From the NCBI GenBank assembly GCA_964541025.1, contig CAZIOW010000016.1, positions 1 to 37,579 of the forward strand: a DNA stretch of 37,579 nucleotides, given 5' to 3'. The stretch comes from JAGDXO01 sp964541025 (GTDB lineage Archaea > Thermoplasmatota > Thermoplasmata > Thermoplasmatales > GCA-001856825). The notes beneath the pieces were generated by a model. It was not told the DNA's origin. It ran no database searches and saw only the letters and a program-made list of their open reading frames with translations. A program made the position numbers and the translations under genes. This document shows positions 6,841 through 15,483 of the stretch, one piece after another (the stretch's first letter is position 1; the number at the start of each line of letters is the position of its first letter).

Positions 6841-8382
6841 GTGAATAATGGACTTTCAGATTACCTTCTGGATCAGATGAAAAATGTTTCATCGCAGGAT
6901 GATTTAGACAGGATTAGGATGGATGCTACTAGAAAGTTTGGTCTAATGAAGGTTATAAGCAACACGGACATACTCAATATGCTTCCAACTGATTACAGGG
7001 AAAAGTACAGGAAATTGTTGTCCAGAAAACCAACACGCACTATGTCTGGAGTTTCTGTTGTCGCTATTATGACATCTCCATATTCATGTCCACATGGAAG
7101 GTGTACATACTGTCCGGGAGGCGTTGAAAATGCATCGCCACAGTCCTACACTGGCCTTGAGCCTGCAGCAATGAGGGGGAGGCAGAACAATTATGATCCT
7201 TATCTGCAGACCAGAAACAGGATTGATCAGCTTCAAAGGATAGGCCATCCTACAGACAAGATCGATCTCATTGTCATGGGAGGAACTTTCACAGCCAGAC
7301 CAAGGAATTATCAGATCAGTTTTGTTAAGGGTGCCCTGGATGCAATGAATAATTTTGTCTCCAGAAGTCTTGAAGAGGCTATAATGCTCAATGAAACTTC
7401 AAAGAACAGGTGCATAGGGCTAACCATTGAAACTAGGCCCGACTGGTTTTTTGAGAAGGATATAGATCTGTCCCTGAGTTACGGTGCAACAAAGGTGGAG
7501 CTTGGCGTTCAGACAGTCTTCAATGATATCCACAGATCCACAAAGAGAGCTCATAGAACCTATGATGTCATAAGATCTACAGCGCTCTCAAAGGATTCAG
7601 GATTCAAGATATTATATCATATTATGCCTGGAATTGGCGGAGTGGATTATGAGGGTGACCTATCAACGGTCAAGAGATTATTTACCGACCAGAATCTGAA
7701 GCCAGATATGCTGAAAATTTATCCTGCGCTAATAGTTGAGGGGACAAAATTTTTCGAGGATTACAAGGAAGGGAAATTCAGGTCATATGAGAGCGAGGAA
7801 GCAACCGAGCTTATATCAGAATTCTTCAGATATATTCCGAATTATGTCAGGGTTCACAGAATTCAGCGTGATATTCCAGTATACAAGATTGTTCAGGGTG
7901 TAAAGAGAAGTGATATTCACAATCTTGCAATAAAGAGAGCTATGGAAAAAGGTATCAGGATAAATGAAATAAGATACCGTGAAATAGGAAGAACAAACTC
8001 TGCCAGGGGCAAAATAGAACTTAAAACTACCAGCTATTACGCATCCGGTGGTCTTGAAAAGTTTCTTGAATTCACAGATGAAGACGATAAAATTATCGCA
8101 TTCCTGAGACTTAGATTTCCTGGGGAAAATGCATTCAGGCAGGAGATAGAAGGCAGGTCTATCATAAGAGAGATCAAGACATTCGGAAAGGAAGCCAAGA
8201 TCAATGAGGCAGGTGAATTTCAGCATAGGGGATTTGGCAGAAGACTGCTCATAGAAGCTGAGGAAATTTCCAGAGAGGCAGGATACTCCGGTATCCTGGT
8301 GATATCAGGTATTGGAGTCAGGGAATATTTCAGGAAGAATGGGTATGAGAGAGTAGGTCCATATATGGGAAAGAATCTCTAA
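6841..8382 (+). CDS. elp3: tRNA uridine(34) carboxymethyl synthase, Elp3 family
   Basis: Radical-SAM/acetyltransferase enzyme that modifies wobble uridine of tRNAs using acetyl-CoA. From the GTG at 6841 it has 513 residues. The radical-SAM cluster motif is C83-x4-C88-x2-C91 (YSCPHGRCTYCPGG), within a TIM-barrel-type domain up to about residue 370; the C-terminal part shows GNAT features, including EFQHRGFGRRLL and GVREYFRKNGY. I prefer the GTG at 6841 over an in-frame TTG at 6823, because a GGGAGGGG motif and a TATA-like box both fit it. Archaeal Elp3 works alone, without Elp1/Elp2. The gene stands alone, divergent from the ferredoxin gene. Confidence 0.94.
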   Translation: MNNGLSDYLLDQMKNVSSQDDLDRIRMDATRKFGLMKVISNTDILNMLPTDYREKYRKLLSRKPTRTMSGVSVVAIMTSPYSCPHGRCTYCPGGVENASPQSYTGLEPAAMRGRQNNYDPYLQTRNRIDQLQRIGHPTDKIDLIVMGGTFTARPRNYQISFVKGALDAMNNFVSRSLEEAIMLNETSKNRCIGLTIETRPDWFFEKDIDLSLSYGATKVELGVQTVFNDIHRSTKRAHRTYDVIRSTALSKDSGFKILYHIMPGIGGVDYEGDLSTVKRLFTDQNLKPDMLKIYPALIVEGTKFFEDYKEGKFRSYESEEATELISEFFRYIPNYVRVHRIQRDIPVYKIVQGVKRSDIHNLAIKRAMEKGIRINEIRYREIGRTNSARGKIELKTTSYYASGGLEKFLEFTDEDDKIIAFLRLRFPGENAFRQEIEGRSIIREIKTFGKEAKINEAGEFQHRGFGRRLLIEAEEISREAGYSGILVISGIGVREYFRKNGYERVGPYMGKNL

Positions 8383-8387
8383 TAATT

Positions 8388-8398
8388 AATTTAAATAA
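8388..8398 (+). promoter_or_regulatory. TATA box for the small membrane protein / regulator pair
   Basis: AATTTAAATAA with its centre about 24 bases before the ATG at 8418, pointing to a leaderless transcript covering both downstream genes. Confidence 0.45.
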
Positions 8399-8417
8399 TC
8401 AGAAATAATAGACATCC

Positions 8418-8672
8418 ATGAATTTACTGCTGATCCTTAGTGTTTTGGTACTTGCTATTTCACTGCTCTTTCTATCAATATCCATAATGCTCATATTAAG
8501 GAAATACACATCAAAAGGTGCCATTCTTTCATTATTCTTCTTGATAATGTCGGTGAATTATCTTCTTGTGATCTATGAGGAACTTCAGGGAATTCCTATA
8601 AACCTTTACATTTTTGTAATATCTGATCTTTTAATAGTATTATCCCTACTGGCTCTTACAATTTCAAGGTGA
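8418..8672 (+). CDS. Small membrane protein, three predicted membrane helices
   Basis: I do not recognise a family. The 84-residue product is almost wholly hydrophobic, with three predicted membrane helices at about residues 2-26, 35-53 and 62-82, joined by short polar loops (RKYTSKG and EELQGIP). The first helix may insert with the N-terminus outside. The Shine-Dalgarno motif of the next gene overlaps its stop codon, so the two are cotranscribed. A membrane protein directly before a winged-helix regulator suggests a sensing or target pair, but this is inference. Confidence 0.7.
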   Translation: MNLLLILSVLVLAISLLFLSISIMLILRKYTSKGAILSLFFLIMSVNYLLVIYEELQGIPINLYIFVISDLLIVLSLLALTISR

Positions 8673-8679
8673 CCATCTG

Positions 8680-9183
8680 TTGGAACCAGACAGGAGAAAT
8701 GAGATATTAAATTTCGTTAAAGCTAACCCGGGATATTACTTCAGGGAACTGCAGAGGTCCCTGAAATTGCCAACAGGAGTGCTTCAATACCATCTGAACA
8801 ATCTCATTAAGGAGGGAGAAATTATTTATGAAGAGTTAAATGGAACGAAGTGTTATTTCCCTGCCAAATCATTTACTAGGGAACAGATTGTGATCTTGAG
8901 CCATTTAAGGAATCATATAAGAAATAAGATTGTTAGGATGCTACTGTCAGGTCAGGCAATGAGTCCATCAGAAATGATAAAGAATCTGAAGATAAGCGCA
9001 CCAACTTTAAGTTATCATCTCTCCCTTCTCACACAGGACAATGTGCTTGAAAGAGTCCAGATGGAAAGGGGGATAGGCTACAAGGTAAAGAATCTTGAAT
9101 CATTGAAAGGTCTAATTATAGAATACAAGGAATCATTCATAGACAAATTAATACAGGATTTCATAGAAATATGGACAAAATGA
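8680..9183 (+). CDS. Transcriptional regulator with two winged-helix domains
   Basis: DNA-binding protein with two consecutive ArsR-like winged-helix units. Unit 1 (about residues 5-65) has YFRELQRSLKLPTGVLQYHLNNLIKEGEI; unit 2 (about 75-135) has SEMIKNLKISAPTLSYHLSLLTQDNVL. Both recognition helices carry the xLxYHLxxL pattern. The C-terminal 30 residues could dimerise. The start is TTG at 8680, supported by AAGGTGA ending 8 bases upstream and by the absence of a good ATG. It follows the small membrane protein by 7 bases and is convergent with the surface-protein gene. Target genes are unknown; autoregulation of the pair is plausible. Confidence 0.85.
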   Translation: MEPDRRNEILNFVKANPGYYFRELQRSLKLPTGVLQYHLNNLIKEGEIIYEELNGTKCYFPAKSFTREQIVILSHLRNHIRNKIVRMLLSGQAMSPSEMIKNLKISAPTLSYHLSLLTQDNVLERVQMERGIGYKVKNLESLKGLIIEYKESFIDKLIQDFIEIWTK

Positions 9184-9186
9184 CCA

Positions 9187-10041
9187 TTATTTTCTTCTGT
9201 AAATTGAATATATCAGGAGGAATATTCCAGCGAAAATAACCATTCCTATGATTATGGAATAATAATCCTGAATAATTGCGGGATATATGTTGAAAAACTG
9301 CCCCTGCTGTCTCAGGAGGCTTAGATATTCGTTTGCATAGCTCCCATATGAAGAAGAAATTACTGATGAAAATACAGCCTGGAAATTGCCATCATTAATA
9401 TTAAACGATATTTCTAAAATTAAATTATTAAGCTGCTCGAATGATCTAAGGAAAACGGTAGATGCATTTCTGTTGACCAATATAAAACCTGGGATATAGA
9501 TACCATAGCTTGTGTTTTGAGCTGACAATGATACATTATAAAGAGGGTACCCGCTGTAATCATTGATTCCGCTTATGTTTATACCGTTCACTCTCGCACC
9601 CCTGTATCCTTCAATTGCATAAACAAGCGTTACATATTTGAACGAAGAATATCCGGAGAAATAAAGAGAGCTCTGCACAGAATTCTGACCATGAAAATTT
9701 ATTGGAGAATATCCATCTGGTTGAATGAAATCTACCGTAAATGGTGATCTGTGAATTGTGATGGAATAATTGACCATTATGTGATCACCCAGTGGTGAGT
9801 TGAGATGGTAAAGGGAATATCCTGTAGTGCTGTCGTAGTGCTTGTATATCCTGAAATTATTGTGGGCCAAGGTGAATGATTCAACACTTGAAAAGGGCCT
9901 TTCCCCGAGGCTTATCATCTTGATATGTGGTGAAAGAATAACTCCAGGTGAATTCACACCGTACACTAATCCCGCAGGAATTATGAGAATGATCGAAATA
10001 ATTAAGACAGGAATTACCTTCAATTCATAGTAAGATTGCAT
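9187..10041 (-). CDS. Membrane-anchored extracellular protein, unknown function
   Basis: No family recognised. The 284-residue protein has an N-terminal hydrophobic segment (about residues 8-28, signal peptide or anchor) and a C-terminal membrane helix (about 258-279) ending in a positive YRRK tail, so the 230-residue middle should face outside. The ectodomain is rich in Ser, Tyr, Asn and Gly, has several N-glycosylation sequons (for example NYS, NIS, NVS, NTS and NAS) and is probably beta-rich. It has no cysteine, as expected for a surface protein of an acidophile. It lies convergent to the double winged-helix regulator, 3 bases apart. Confidence 0.75.
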   Translation of the reverse strand: MQSYYELKVIPVLIISIILIIPAGLVYGVNSPGVILSPHIKMISLGERPFSSVESFTLAHNNFRIYKHYDSTTGYSLYHLNSPLGDHIMVNYSITIHRSPFTVDFIQPDGYSPINFHGQNSVQSSLYFSGYSSFKYVTLVYAIEGYRGARVNGINISGINDYSGYPLYNVSLSAQNTSYGIYIPGFILVNRNASTVFLRSFEQLNNLILEISFNINDGNFQAVFSSVISSSYGSYANEYLSLLRQQGQFFNIYPAIIQDYYSIIIGMVIFAGIFLLIYSIYRRK

Positions 10042-10080
10042 TCTAAGTAAAAATAAATTTGGTACAAATTTTTAAAAATA

Positions 10081-11856
10081 TCATAGGACAGAAAATCTGA
10101 TCTTGGCCCCTTCCGATATAGCTTTCCTCAATGCCCTCCCCTGTACAGAATTCGATCTTATCTGTATTATTCCATTCTTGGATACTCTGGCTATGAATAA
10201 CGGAGAGTCATTCACAAGTATCTCGACCTCCTTGTCCCTGAAATCTTCGCCAACGTACAGGTTGATCTTATTTGTTCTGACTTCAGCTGTTACTTCCCCC
10301 GGGTTGTCAAATTTCATTTCTTCTATATCTATCCTCATCCCAACATCTTCTTCCAGCTTCTTCACCCTTCTTCCGCCCTTCCCTATAAGTTCGCCAATGT
10401 ACTGTTCAGGAACAAATAGCTTGATCTTTCCAGATGAGGTTATATCTATCTTGTGCGGAATCTCCTCAAGTTCCTTATCAATATTTTTAATTATTGCCTT
10501 AAGGTCTTTCTCATTCTCAATCTTTACAGGTACAACTACTACCTGTTCTCCAAATGTGTAAATCTCATAAAGGAGTCTTCCAGTGAAGAAATCCTTGATT
10601 TCAATGACAGGACGGGCTAGGTCTTCTTCATTCATACCACTTGGTATTTTCACGGAATAACTTATATCAAGTACATTTTTTATAGCGCCATTCTCCACGA
10701 ATATAACAGTATCCATTATCTGCGGTATGACTCCAAGATCAATTTTTCCCACAAATCTCTGGATGGAATCCACCGGTCTTGAGGCATGGATCACGCCAAT
10801 CATTCCAACTCCCGCCAATCTGAGATCTGTGAAGACGATGAAATCGCCTGTTGTTCTTATTTCATCAAAAACAGTGTAATCAGGTCTTTCAAGAAGCAGT
10901 AAATCTCCCGTTTTTTCCATAGACCCTTCTATCTGTGTCAACTGTGTGATATCTTCAGATACCTGAAGGTCCCTTGGCTTTTCGAGAGTCTTAACTATCT
11001 TTCCCTGTGAATTATAGAATTCAGCAAGAGCCTGAACAAATGTGCTCTTTCCAGCACCTGGCCTACCAGAAACAATTATACCCTCAGCGTGCTCCCTGAA
11101 TCTAAGCATAAGCGACTCTGGAAGGTTATAATCCTCTATTGACAATTTTTTTGTTGGTTTTACAGCTGTTATCTCAATACCATTGCTAACAGGAGGTCTT
11201 GTAATGACAACCCTCACATTTCCAAGCTGTACTACTGTTGCACCTCTTATGTCCATTTCAACCAGGCTTCTGTCATCGTTTCTTGCCCTCTCAACAATAT
11301 CGTTTGCAATAGCACTTACCTGTTCTGAACTTGTCACATCTTCGCCATAAACAATTTTCCAGTTACCAGGTCTTCCCACTTTCATCCTTGGCCTGGTATT
11401 TGCCTTTAAATGAACTGACATAGTGTCTTCAGTGAAGTAACTTTCAATTTTCTTCGATTCAACTGTTATGGGTTCTAAAAACATCACCTTTATGCCCTTA
11501 ATCTCTGCAATGGATTTCTGAATGTAATCCCCTGTTACAAGAATTGAATTTGTATCGAAAGCAGCCTGGCGAATAAGTTCATCAACTTCTCCACTCTTCG
11601 CCCTCTTTATCTGCCACTCATTAGGTCTCCTGCCATAAAATTGAAGATTTATCTCGCCGGTCTCCTTCATTTTCCTCAGTTTCTGCAACTCTTCCAGTCC
11701 GGTGAATCCAATACTTCTTCCCTCATTGGCCTGATGTTCTATTTCAGATATGAGGGCTTCTGATATAATGACATCACTTGGAATATTCTGGCGAATAAAC
11801 CTTGTAAACCTGCCATCAACAATGACGGAAGTATCAGGCAAATAGGTTTCCTGCAT
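10081..11856 (-). CDS. PIN-domain ATPase (PINA), Holliday-junction processing
   Basis: Archaeal PINA family. In Sulfolobus the homologue is a hexameric ATPase that migrates Holliday junctions and interacts with Hjc and the Hel308-type helicase Hjm. The 591 residues comprise an N-terminal PIN domain (1-130; acidic residues D8, E38/E40, D92 and D110), a linker with a VirB11/PilT-like N-domain, the ATPase with Walker A GRPGAGKS (264-271) and a Walker B region DYTVFDEI, and a C-terminal KH domain (IGELIGKGGRRVKKLEE) plus a small beta-rich tail. Length and domain order are complete. ATATATAT about 30 bases before the ATG is the likely promoter. A hel308 gene lies about 5.4 kb away. Confidence 0.93.
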   Translation of the reverse strand: MQETYLPDTSVIVDGRFTRFIRQNIPSDVIISEALISEIEHQANEGRSIGFTGLEELQKLRKMKETGEINLQFYGRRPNEWQIKRAKSGEVDELIRQAAFDTNSILVTGDYIQKSIAEIKGIKVMFLEPITVESKKIESYFTEDTMSVHLKANTRPRMKVGRPGNWKIVYGEDVTSSEQVSAIANDIVERARNDDRSLVEMDIRGATVVQLGNVRVVITRPPVSNGIEITAVKPTKKLSIEDYNLPESLMLRFREHAEGIIVSGRPGAGKSTFVQALAEFYNSQGKIVKTLEKPRDLQVSEDITQLTQIEGSMEKTGDLLLLERPDYTVFDEIRTTGDFIVFTDLRLAGVGMIGVIHASRPVDSIQRFVGKIDLGVIPQIMDTVIFVENGAIKNVLDISYSVKIPSGMNEEDLARPVIEIKDFFTGRLLYEIYTFGEQVVVVPVKIENEKDLKAIIKNIDKELEEIPHKIDITSSGKIKLFVPEQYIGELIGKGGRRVKKLEEDVGMRIDIEEMKFDNPGEVTAEVRTNKINLYVGEDFRDKEVEILVNDSPLFIARVSKNGIIQIRSNSVQGRALRKAISEGAKIRFSVL

Positions 11857-11925
11857 GATTACTCATGCATATTAGATATATATTCTTGATATCCAAATAA
11901 GATGCAGATTAGTGGAGGAGAATAA

Positions 11926-12852
11926 TTATTCCCATTCTATTGTGGCGGGAGGTTTATCAGTTATATCATAAACGACCCTGTTAATTTCAGGTATCCTGTT
12001 AGTTATTTCCCTTGAGACAGCAGCCAATTTATCCCAGGGTATCTGTGTAAAATTGGCAGTCATACCATCAAGTGAATCGACACATCTTATCGCCACAGTA
12101 TTTCCGTAGACCCTTCTATCCCCATGAACTCCAGTTGATCTATCTGATAGAAGAACTACAAAATACTGCCAAGGAACATTCTCATCACTTTCCAAATTTT
12201 TCTCTAAGATCTCAGTGGCTCTTTTAAGCACATCAAGTCTCTCTCTAGTAACTTCACCCATAATTCTCACAGCTAGGCCAGGCCCAGGGAAAGGCTGCCT
12301 CTTGCTAGGAATTCCATAGAATTCCGCAAGTTTTCTTACCTCATCCTTGTAGAGGTCTCTCAAAGGTTCATATATCTTTATTCCCATTTTCTCAGGAAGT
12401 CCCCCCACATTATGGTGGCTCTTAATGGTATCTCTCAATCCGCCACCTGACTCGATCCAATCCGGTGCAATAGTACCCTGTACAAGGAACTTAGCGTCGA
12501 ATTTTTTTGCCTCCTTTTCGAAAAGGTCAATGAATGTTTTTCCTATAATTTTTCTCTTCATTTCTGGGTCGACAACGCCCTTAAGATTTGTAAGAAATAG
12601 CTCATGGCCATCTACAATTTCATAATTTATCCCTAGTTTTTCTAGTATATTCCTCACTTTTTCTGTCTCATTCAGTCGCATCAGGCCAGTATCGATATAT
12701 ATTGCCAGGCTTTTTTCTCCCACCGCATCATAAGAAATTTTAGCTGCTACTGTGCTATCAACCCCTCCAGAAACAGCCACAATAACCTTACCAATAACTT
12801 CTTTTTTTATCCTGTCTATAGCTTCATTAATAAAAATAGAGGGATTAAACAA
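11926..12852 (-). CDS. guaAB: GMP synthase, ATP-pyrophosphatase subunit B
   Basis: Activates XMP with ATP and aminates it to GMP; in archaea it partners with a separate glutaminase subunit (guaAA), which is not in this window. The PP-loop is SGGVDST (about residues 28-34), followed by the typical family stretches FLVQGTIAPD, PFPGPGLAVRI and the C-terminal dimer region ending NRVVYDITDKPPATIEWE. The length of 308 is normal. The start is TTG at 12852; a GAGG motif lies about 10 bases upstream and no in-frame ATG is nearby. It follows the small membrane protein gene by 11 bases, in an operon headed by an Lrp-type domain protein. Confidence 0.94.
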   Translation of the reverse strand: MFNPSIFINEAIDRIKKEVIGKVIVAVSGGVDSTVAAKISYDAVGEKSLAIYIDTGLMRLNETEKVRNILEKLGINYEIVDGHELFLTNLKGVVDPEMKRKIIGKTFIDLFEKEAKKFDAKFLVQGTIAPDWIESGGGLRDTIKSHHNVGGLPEKMGIKIYEPLRDLYKDEVRKLAEFYGIPSKRQPFPGPGLAVRIMGEVTRERLDVLKRATEILEKNLESDENVPWQYFVVLLSDRSTGVHGDRRVYGNTVAIRCVDSLDGMTANFTQIPWDKLAAVSREITNRIPEINRVVYDITDKPPATIEWE

Positions 12853-12863
12853 AATATCTACCC

Positions 12864-13151
12864 TCAGGACTTCAATAAAACAGCCAGGAATATTAGAAGT
12901 GCAATAACAGCTCCGACTATTGCTGAGACAAGGTAAAGGAGTCCGTTATATATTACTGCAGTTACATGTATTCCCAGTGGCACCCTTAGAAGGTAGGTCA
13001 GAAATCCAACTACAATTCCAACTACTGCCAGAACAGCTCCGAATGTCCTTACCTTGCCTGAACCGAAATAAGCAGCGAATATTCCAAGTACCAGAAGTAC
13101 CAATCCCATAATTAAAAGCATCATTGCTACAAATATTCCCCATGTTGCCAT
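12864..13151 (-). CDS. Small membrane protein, three predicted membrane helices
   Basis: No family recognised. The 95 residues form three hydrophobic segments, about 6-29, 34-56 and 64-92, with short loops (GSGKVR and RVPLGIH). The glycine-rich first helices could pack tightly. AGGTGA five bases before the ATG supports the start, and the upstream gene's stop overlaps this motif. Lies between an Lrp-type ligand-binding domain and GMP synthase subunit B in one operon; whether it shares a function with either is unknown. Confidence 0.75.
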   Translation of the reverse strand: MATWGIFVAMMLLIMGLVLLVLGIFAAYFGSGKVRTFGAVLAVVGIVVGFLTYLLRVPLGIHVTAVIYNGLLYLVSAIVGAVIALLIFLAVLLKS

Positions 13152-13159
13152 TTTTTCAC

Positions 13160-13405
13160 CTACATCTTAATTCCTGTAAGTGTTTTCGTATCTAAAATAC
13201 CATCGATCATCCTTATCTTATCAATGACTATCTGACCGAGCTCAGTGAAATCTTTAGTTTCGAGCTTTGCAATCAGATCAAATTCACCGAATAAGGGATG
13301 GAGCTCAACTATCTCCTTGATTTTTAATAGCTCATTATATACCTGGTGTTCTTTACCTGGAACTGTGCTAATGAGAACAAATCCTACTGCCAGATTTATC
13401 ACCAC
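13160..13405 (-). CDS. Stand-alone Lrp/AsnC ligand-binding (RAM) domain protein
   Basis: The 81 residues form one Lrp/AsnC C-terminal (RAM) domain without the DNA-binding helix-turn-helix: AVGFVLISTVPGKEHQVYNELLKI, the central HPLFGEFDLIAKLE strand pair and the GILDTKTLTGIKM end strand are typical. Such single-domain proteins form oligomers, bind small effectors (often amino acids) and may partner with full-length Lrp regulators. Start is one of two consecutive GTG codons (13405 or 13402); no Shine-Dalgarno motif is visible, and an AAATAAATAA stretch about 20-25 bases upstream suggests a leaderless message. First gene of the operon with the small membrane protein and guaAB. Confidence 0.88.
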   Translation of the reverse strand: MVINLAVGFVLISTVPGKEHQVYNELLKIKEIVELHPLFGEFDLIAKLETKDFTELGQIVIDKIRMIDGILDTKTLTGIKM

Positions 13406-13535
13406 TCATTAATATGAAGATGTTATTTATTTTTTTCCTAAAGGAATTTGAATTTAGGGGCTCTCATTATGCAGACTGTTACTTGCTCATGATAAATGTG
13501 TATTTTTTGTTAGATATAATCAATAAGCATCAAAG

Positions 13536-13543
13536 TTTAAATA
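13536..13543 (+). promoter_or_regulatory. TATA box for the 2-oxoacid:ferredoxin oxidoreductase operon
   Basis: TTTAAATA about 36 bases before the ATG at 13576, with a second candidate TTTTAACT nearer at about 13549. Either fits a short or absent leader. Confidence 0.4.
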
Positions 13544-13575
13544 AAATATTTTAACTAATAATAACTGTCGAAGAT

Positions 13576-15483
13576 ATGTCTGAAGTGGACATCGATCTAA
13601 TTATAGGTGGACCTCAGGGAGGCGGAATAGATAGTGCCGCGCAGATTATTATACGTTCTTTTTCAATCGCCGGTTATGAGGCGTATGGTATAAGAGAGTA
13701 TCATTCAAATATAAAGGGAAGGCATAGCTACTTCCATGTCAGGATAAAGGACGGGGAAGTCAGAAGCCTAAGATACCCCGTGGACATTCTTGCTTGCCTT
13801 GACTCTGAAACACCGTTTGTGCATATGTATGATGTGACAAAAAATACAATAGTTATTTTTGACGAGGATTTAAAAGGGACCAAGCTTAATCAGGTCCTTA
13901 CCCTTGAACCTGAAACAAAGAAACATATAGAAGAAAAATTGCAATCAGAGGGGCTGGAGATGACAGTAAATGGTTCCCTTGAATACATGAAGAGGAAGGG
14001 AGCTATTCTTGTTCCTGTTTCATTCAGGAGTTTAGTGACCGAAGCTCTCGGACCAAGCAAACCACCGGCAAGGTATGCCAACACATTGGGTGCATCTATT
14101 TCCATGGCTATAATGGGCCTGGACTCAGAATTCACAATGAGTGGTATAGCCAGTGTCTTTGGAAAGAAGAAGGAAGTGCTTGAAGATAACGAGAAAATAG
14201 TAAAGGTAGCTTATGAATACATCTCAAAAAACGACGGTCTGAAAATAAAGAAATTGGGGCCAAAGACAGTAAGGGAAAGATACATAGTGACTGGAAATGA
14301 AGCAATTGCTATAGGTAAGGTCATAGGAGGGCTCAAGCTTCAGACCTACTATCCTATAACCCCTGCTGCTGATGAAAGCTTTTTCCTGGAGGGGCACGAT
14401 TACTTCGATGAATTGACGGGCGGAGAGAATGAAACTCTTAGAAAAAGCGGTGTGGTTATAGTCCAGGCGGAGGATGAAATATCTGCAATTGCAATGGCAA
14501 TATCAGGTGCAATGACCGGGGCAAGAACAGCCACAGGTACCTCTGGGCCAGGTTTTTCACTTATGGCAGAGGCTATCGGGTATGCTGGAATAAATGAAGT
14601 GCCTGTTGTAATCACCCTTTACCAGAGGGGCGGTCCCAGTACAGGTCTACCAACTAGGAATTCCCAGGCAGATCTTTCGTTCGCAGTGAATGCAGGGCAC
14701 GGAGACTTCCCTAAAATAGTTCTTTCGTCTGGGGACGTACAGGAGGCAATAGAAGATGCAGTTAAAGCATTCAATTTTGCTGAAATGTTCCAAATGCCAG
14801 TTATTCATATATTAGATAAGAATTTCGCAAATTCATTTTACGTTATCGATGGTATTGATTATGAAAGGATGAAGATAAAAAGATGGAAGCTTCCTGAAAA
14901 ACAGGACGAAGAATTTGAGAGATTTAAATTCACAGAAGATGGCATTTCACCTATGGGATTTTTCGGAAAAAATATCATGTGGCTCACTGGTGATGAGCAT
15001 AATGAGATGGGTCACATAACAGAAGACCCTGAGACAAGGGATGCAATGATGGTAAAAAGGATGAACAAGCTTGAAGTAGCAAAGAAAACAATCCCTCTTG
15101 AAGATCAGGCCATTTTGTACGGGGATGAGAATGCAGATGTGACAATAGTTTCTTGGGGAAGTAACAAGGGCATAATACTTGATGTTATGGAAAAACTGAA
15201 AAAAGAAGGGAAGAGGGTGAACTTCCTTTACATAAGAATGATGGTTCCATTTGCAACTGAATTCGCAACAAAAGTACTGAAAAATTCGAAGATGATCATA
15301 GATGTGGAAAATAATTATACAGGCCAGCTGGCTATGCTGATCAAGCAGAACTGCGCAATAAATATTGACAAGTATCTGTTGAAATACAATGGAAGGCATC
15401 CAACAGAGGATGAAGTTTATGATGGAATCAAGAAACTAATTGATGGAAAATCAAACAGGGTGGTGATGACGAATGGAGCATAA
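13576..15483 (+). CDS. 2-oxoacid:ferredoxin oxidoreductase, fused gamma-alpha subunit
   Basis: Large subunit of the two-subunit archaeal enzyme that oxidatively decarboxylates 2-oxoacids (pyruvate, 2-oxoglutarate or 2-oxobutyrate) to acyl-CoA and reduces ferredoxin. The 635 residues contain the gamma domain first (GGPQGGGIDSAAQI, residues 11-24; about 1-190) and then the alpha domain with the YPITPAADES motif (near residue 257), as in the Sulfolobus/Aeropyrum type. Exact substrate range cannot be read from sequence. The ATG at 13576 is the natural start. The gene overlaps the beta-subunit gene by 11 bases. The zinc ferredoxin at 6.3 kb is a plausible electron acceptor. Confidence 0.95.
   Translation: MSEVDIDLIIGGPQGGGIDSAAQIIIRSFSIAGYEAYGIREYHSNIKGRHSYFHVRIKDGEVRSLRYPVDILACLDSETPFVHMYDVTKNTIVIFDEDLKGTKLNQVLTLEPETKKHIEEKLQSEGLEMTVNGSLEYMKRKGAILVPVSFRSLVTEALGPSKPPARYANTLGASISMAIMGLDSEFTMSGIASVFGKKKEVLEDNEKIVKVAYEYISKNDGLKIKKLGPKTVRERYIVTGNEAIAIGKVIGGLKLQTYYPITPAADESFFLEGHDYFDELTGGENETLRKSGVVIVQAEDEISAIAMAISGAMTGARTATGTSGPGFSLMAEAIGYAGINEVPVVITLYQRGGPSTGLPTRNSQADLSFAVNAGHGDFPKIVLSSGDVQEAIEDAVKAFNFAEMFQMPVIHILDKNFANSFYVIDGIDYERMKIKRWKLPEKQDEEFERFKFTEDGISPMGFFGKNIMWLTGDEHNEMGHITEDPETRDAMMVKRMNKLEVAKKTIPLEDQAILYGDENADVTIVSWGSNKGIILDVMEKLKKEGKRVNFLYIRMMVPFATEFATKVLKNSKMIIDVENNYTGQLAMLIKQNCAINIDKYLLKYNGRHPTEDEVYDGIKKLIDGKSNRVVMTNGA

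Noticed and set aside
14947..15399. 150-residue antisense frame within the oxidoreductase alpha gene
   Set aside because: Composition rich in His, Cys and Phe typical of reverse-strand reading, with no supporting signals.
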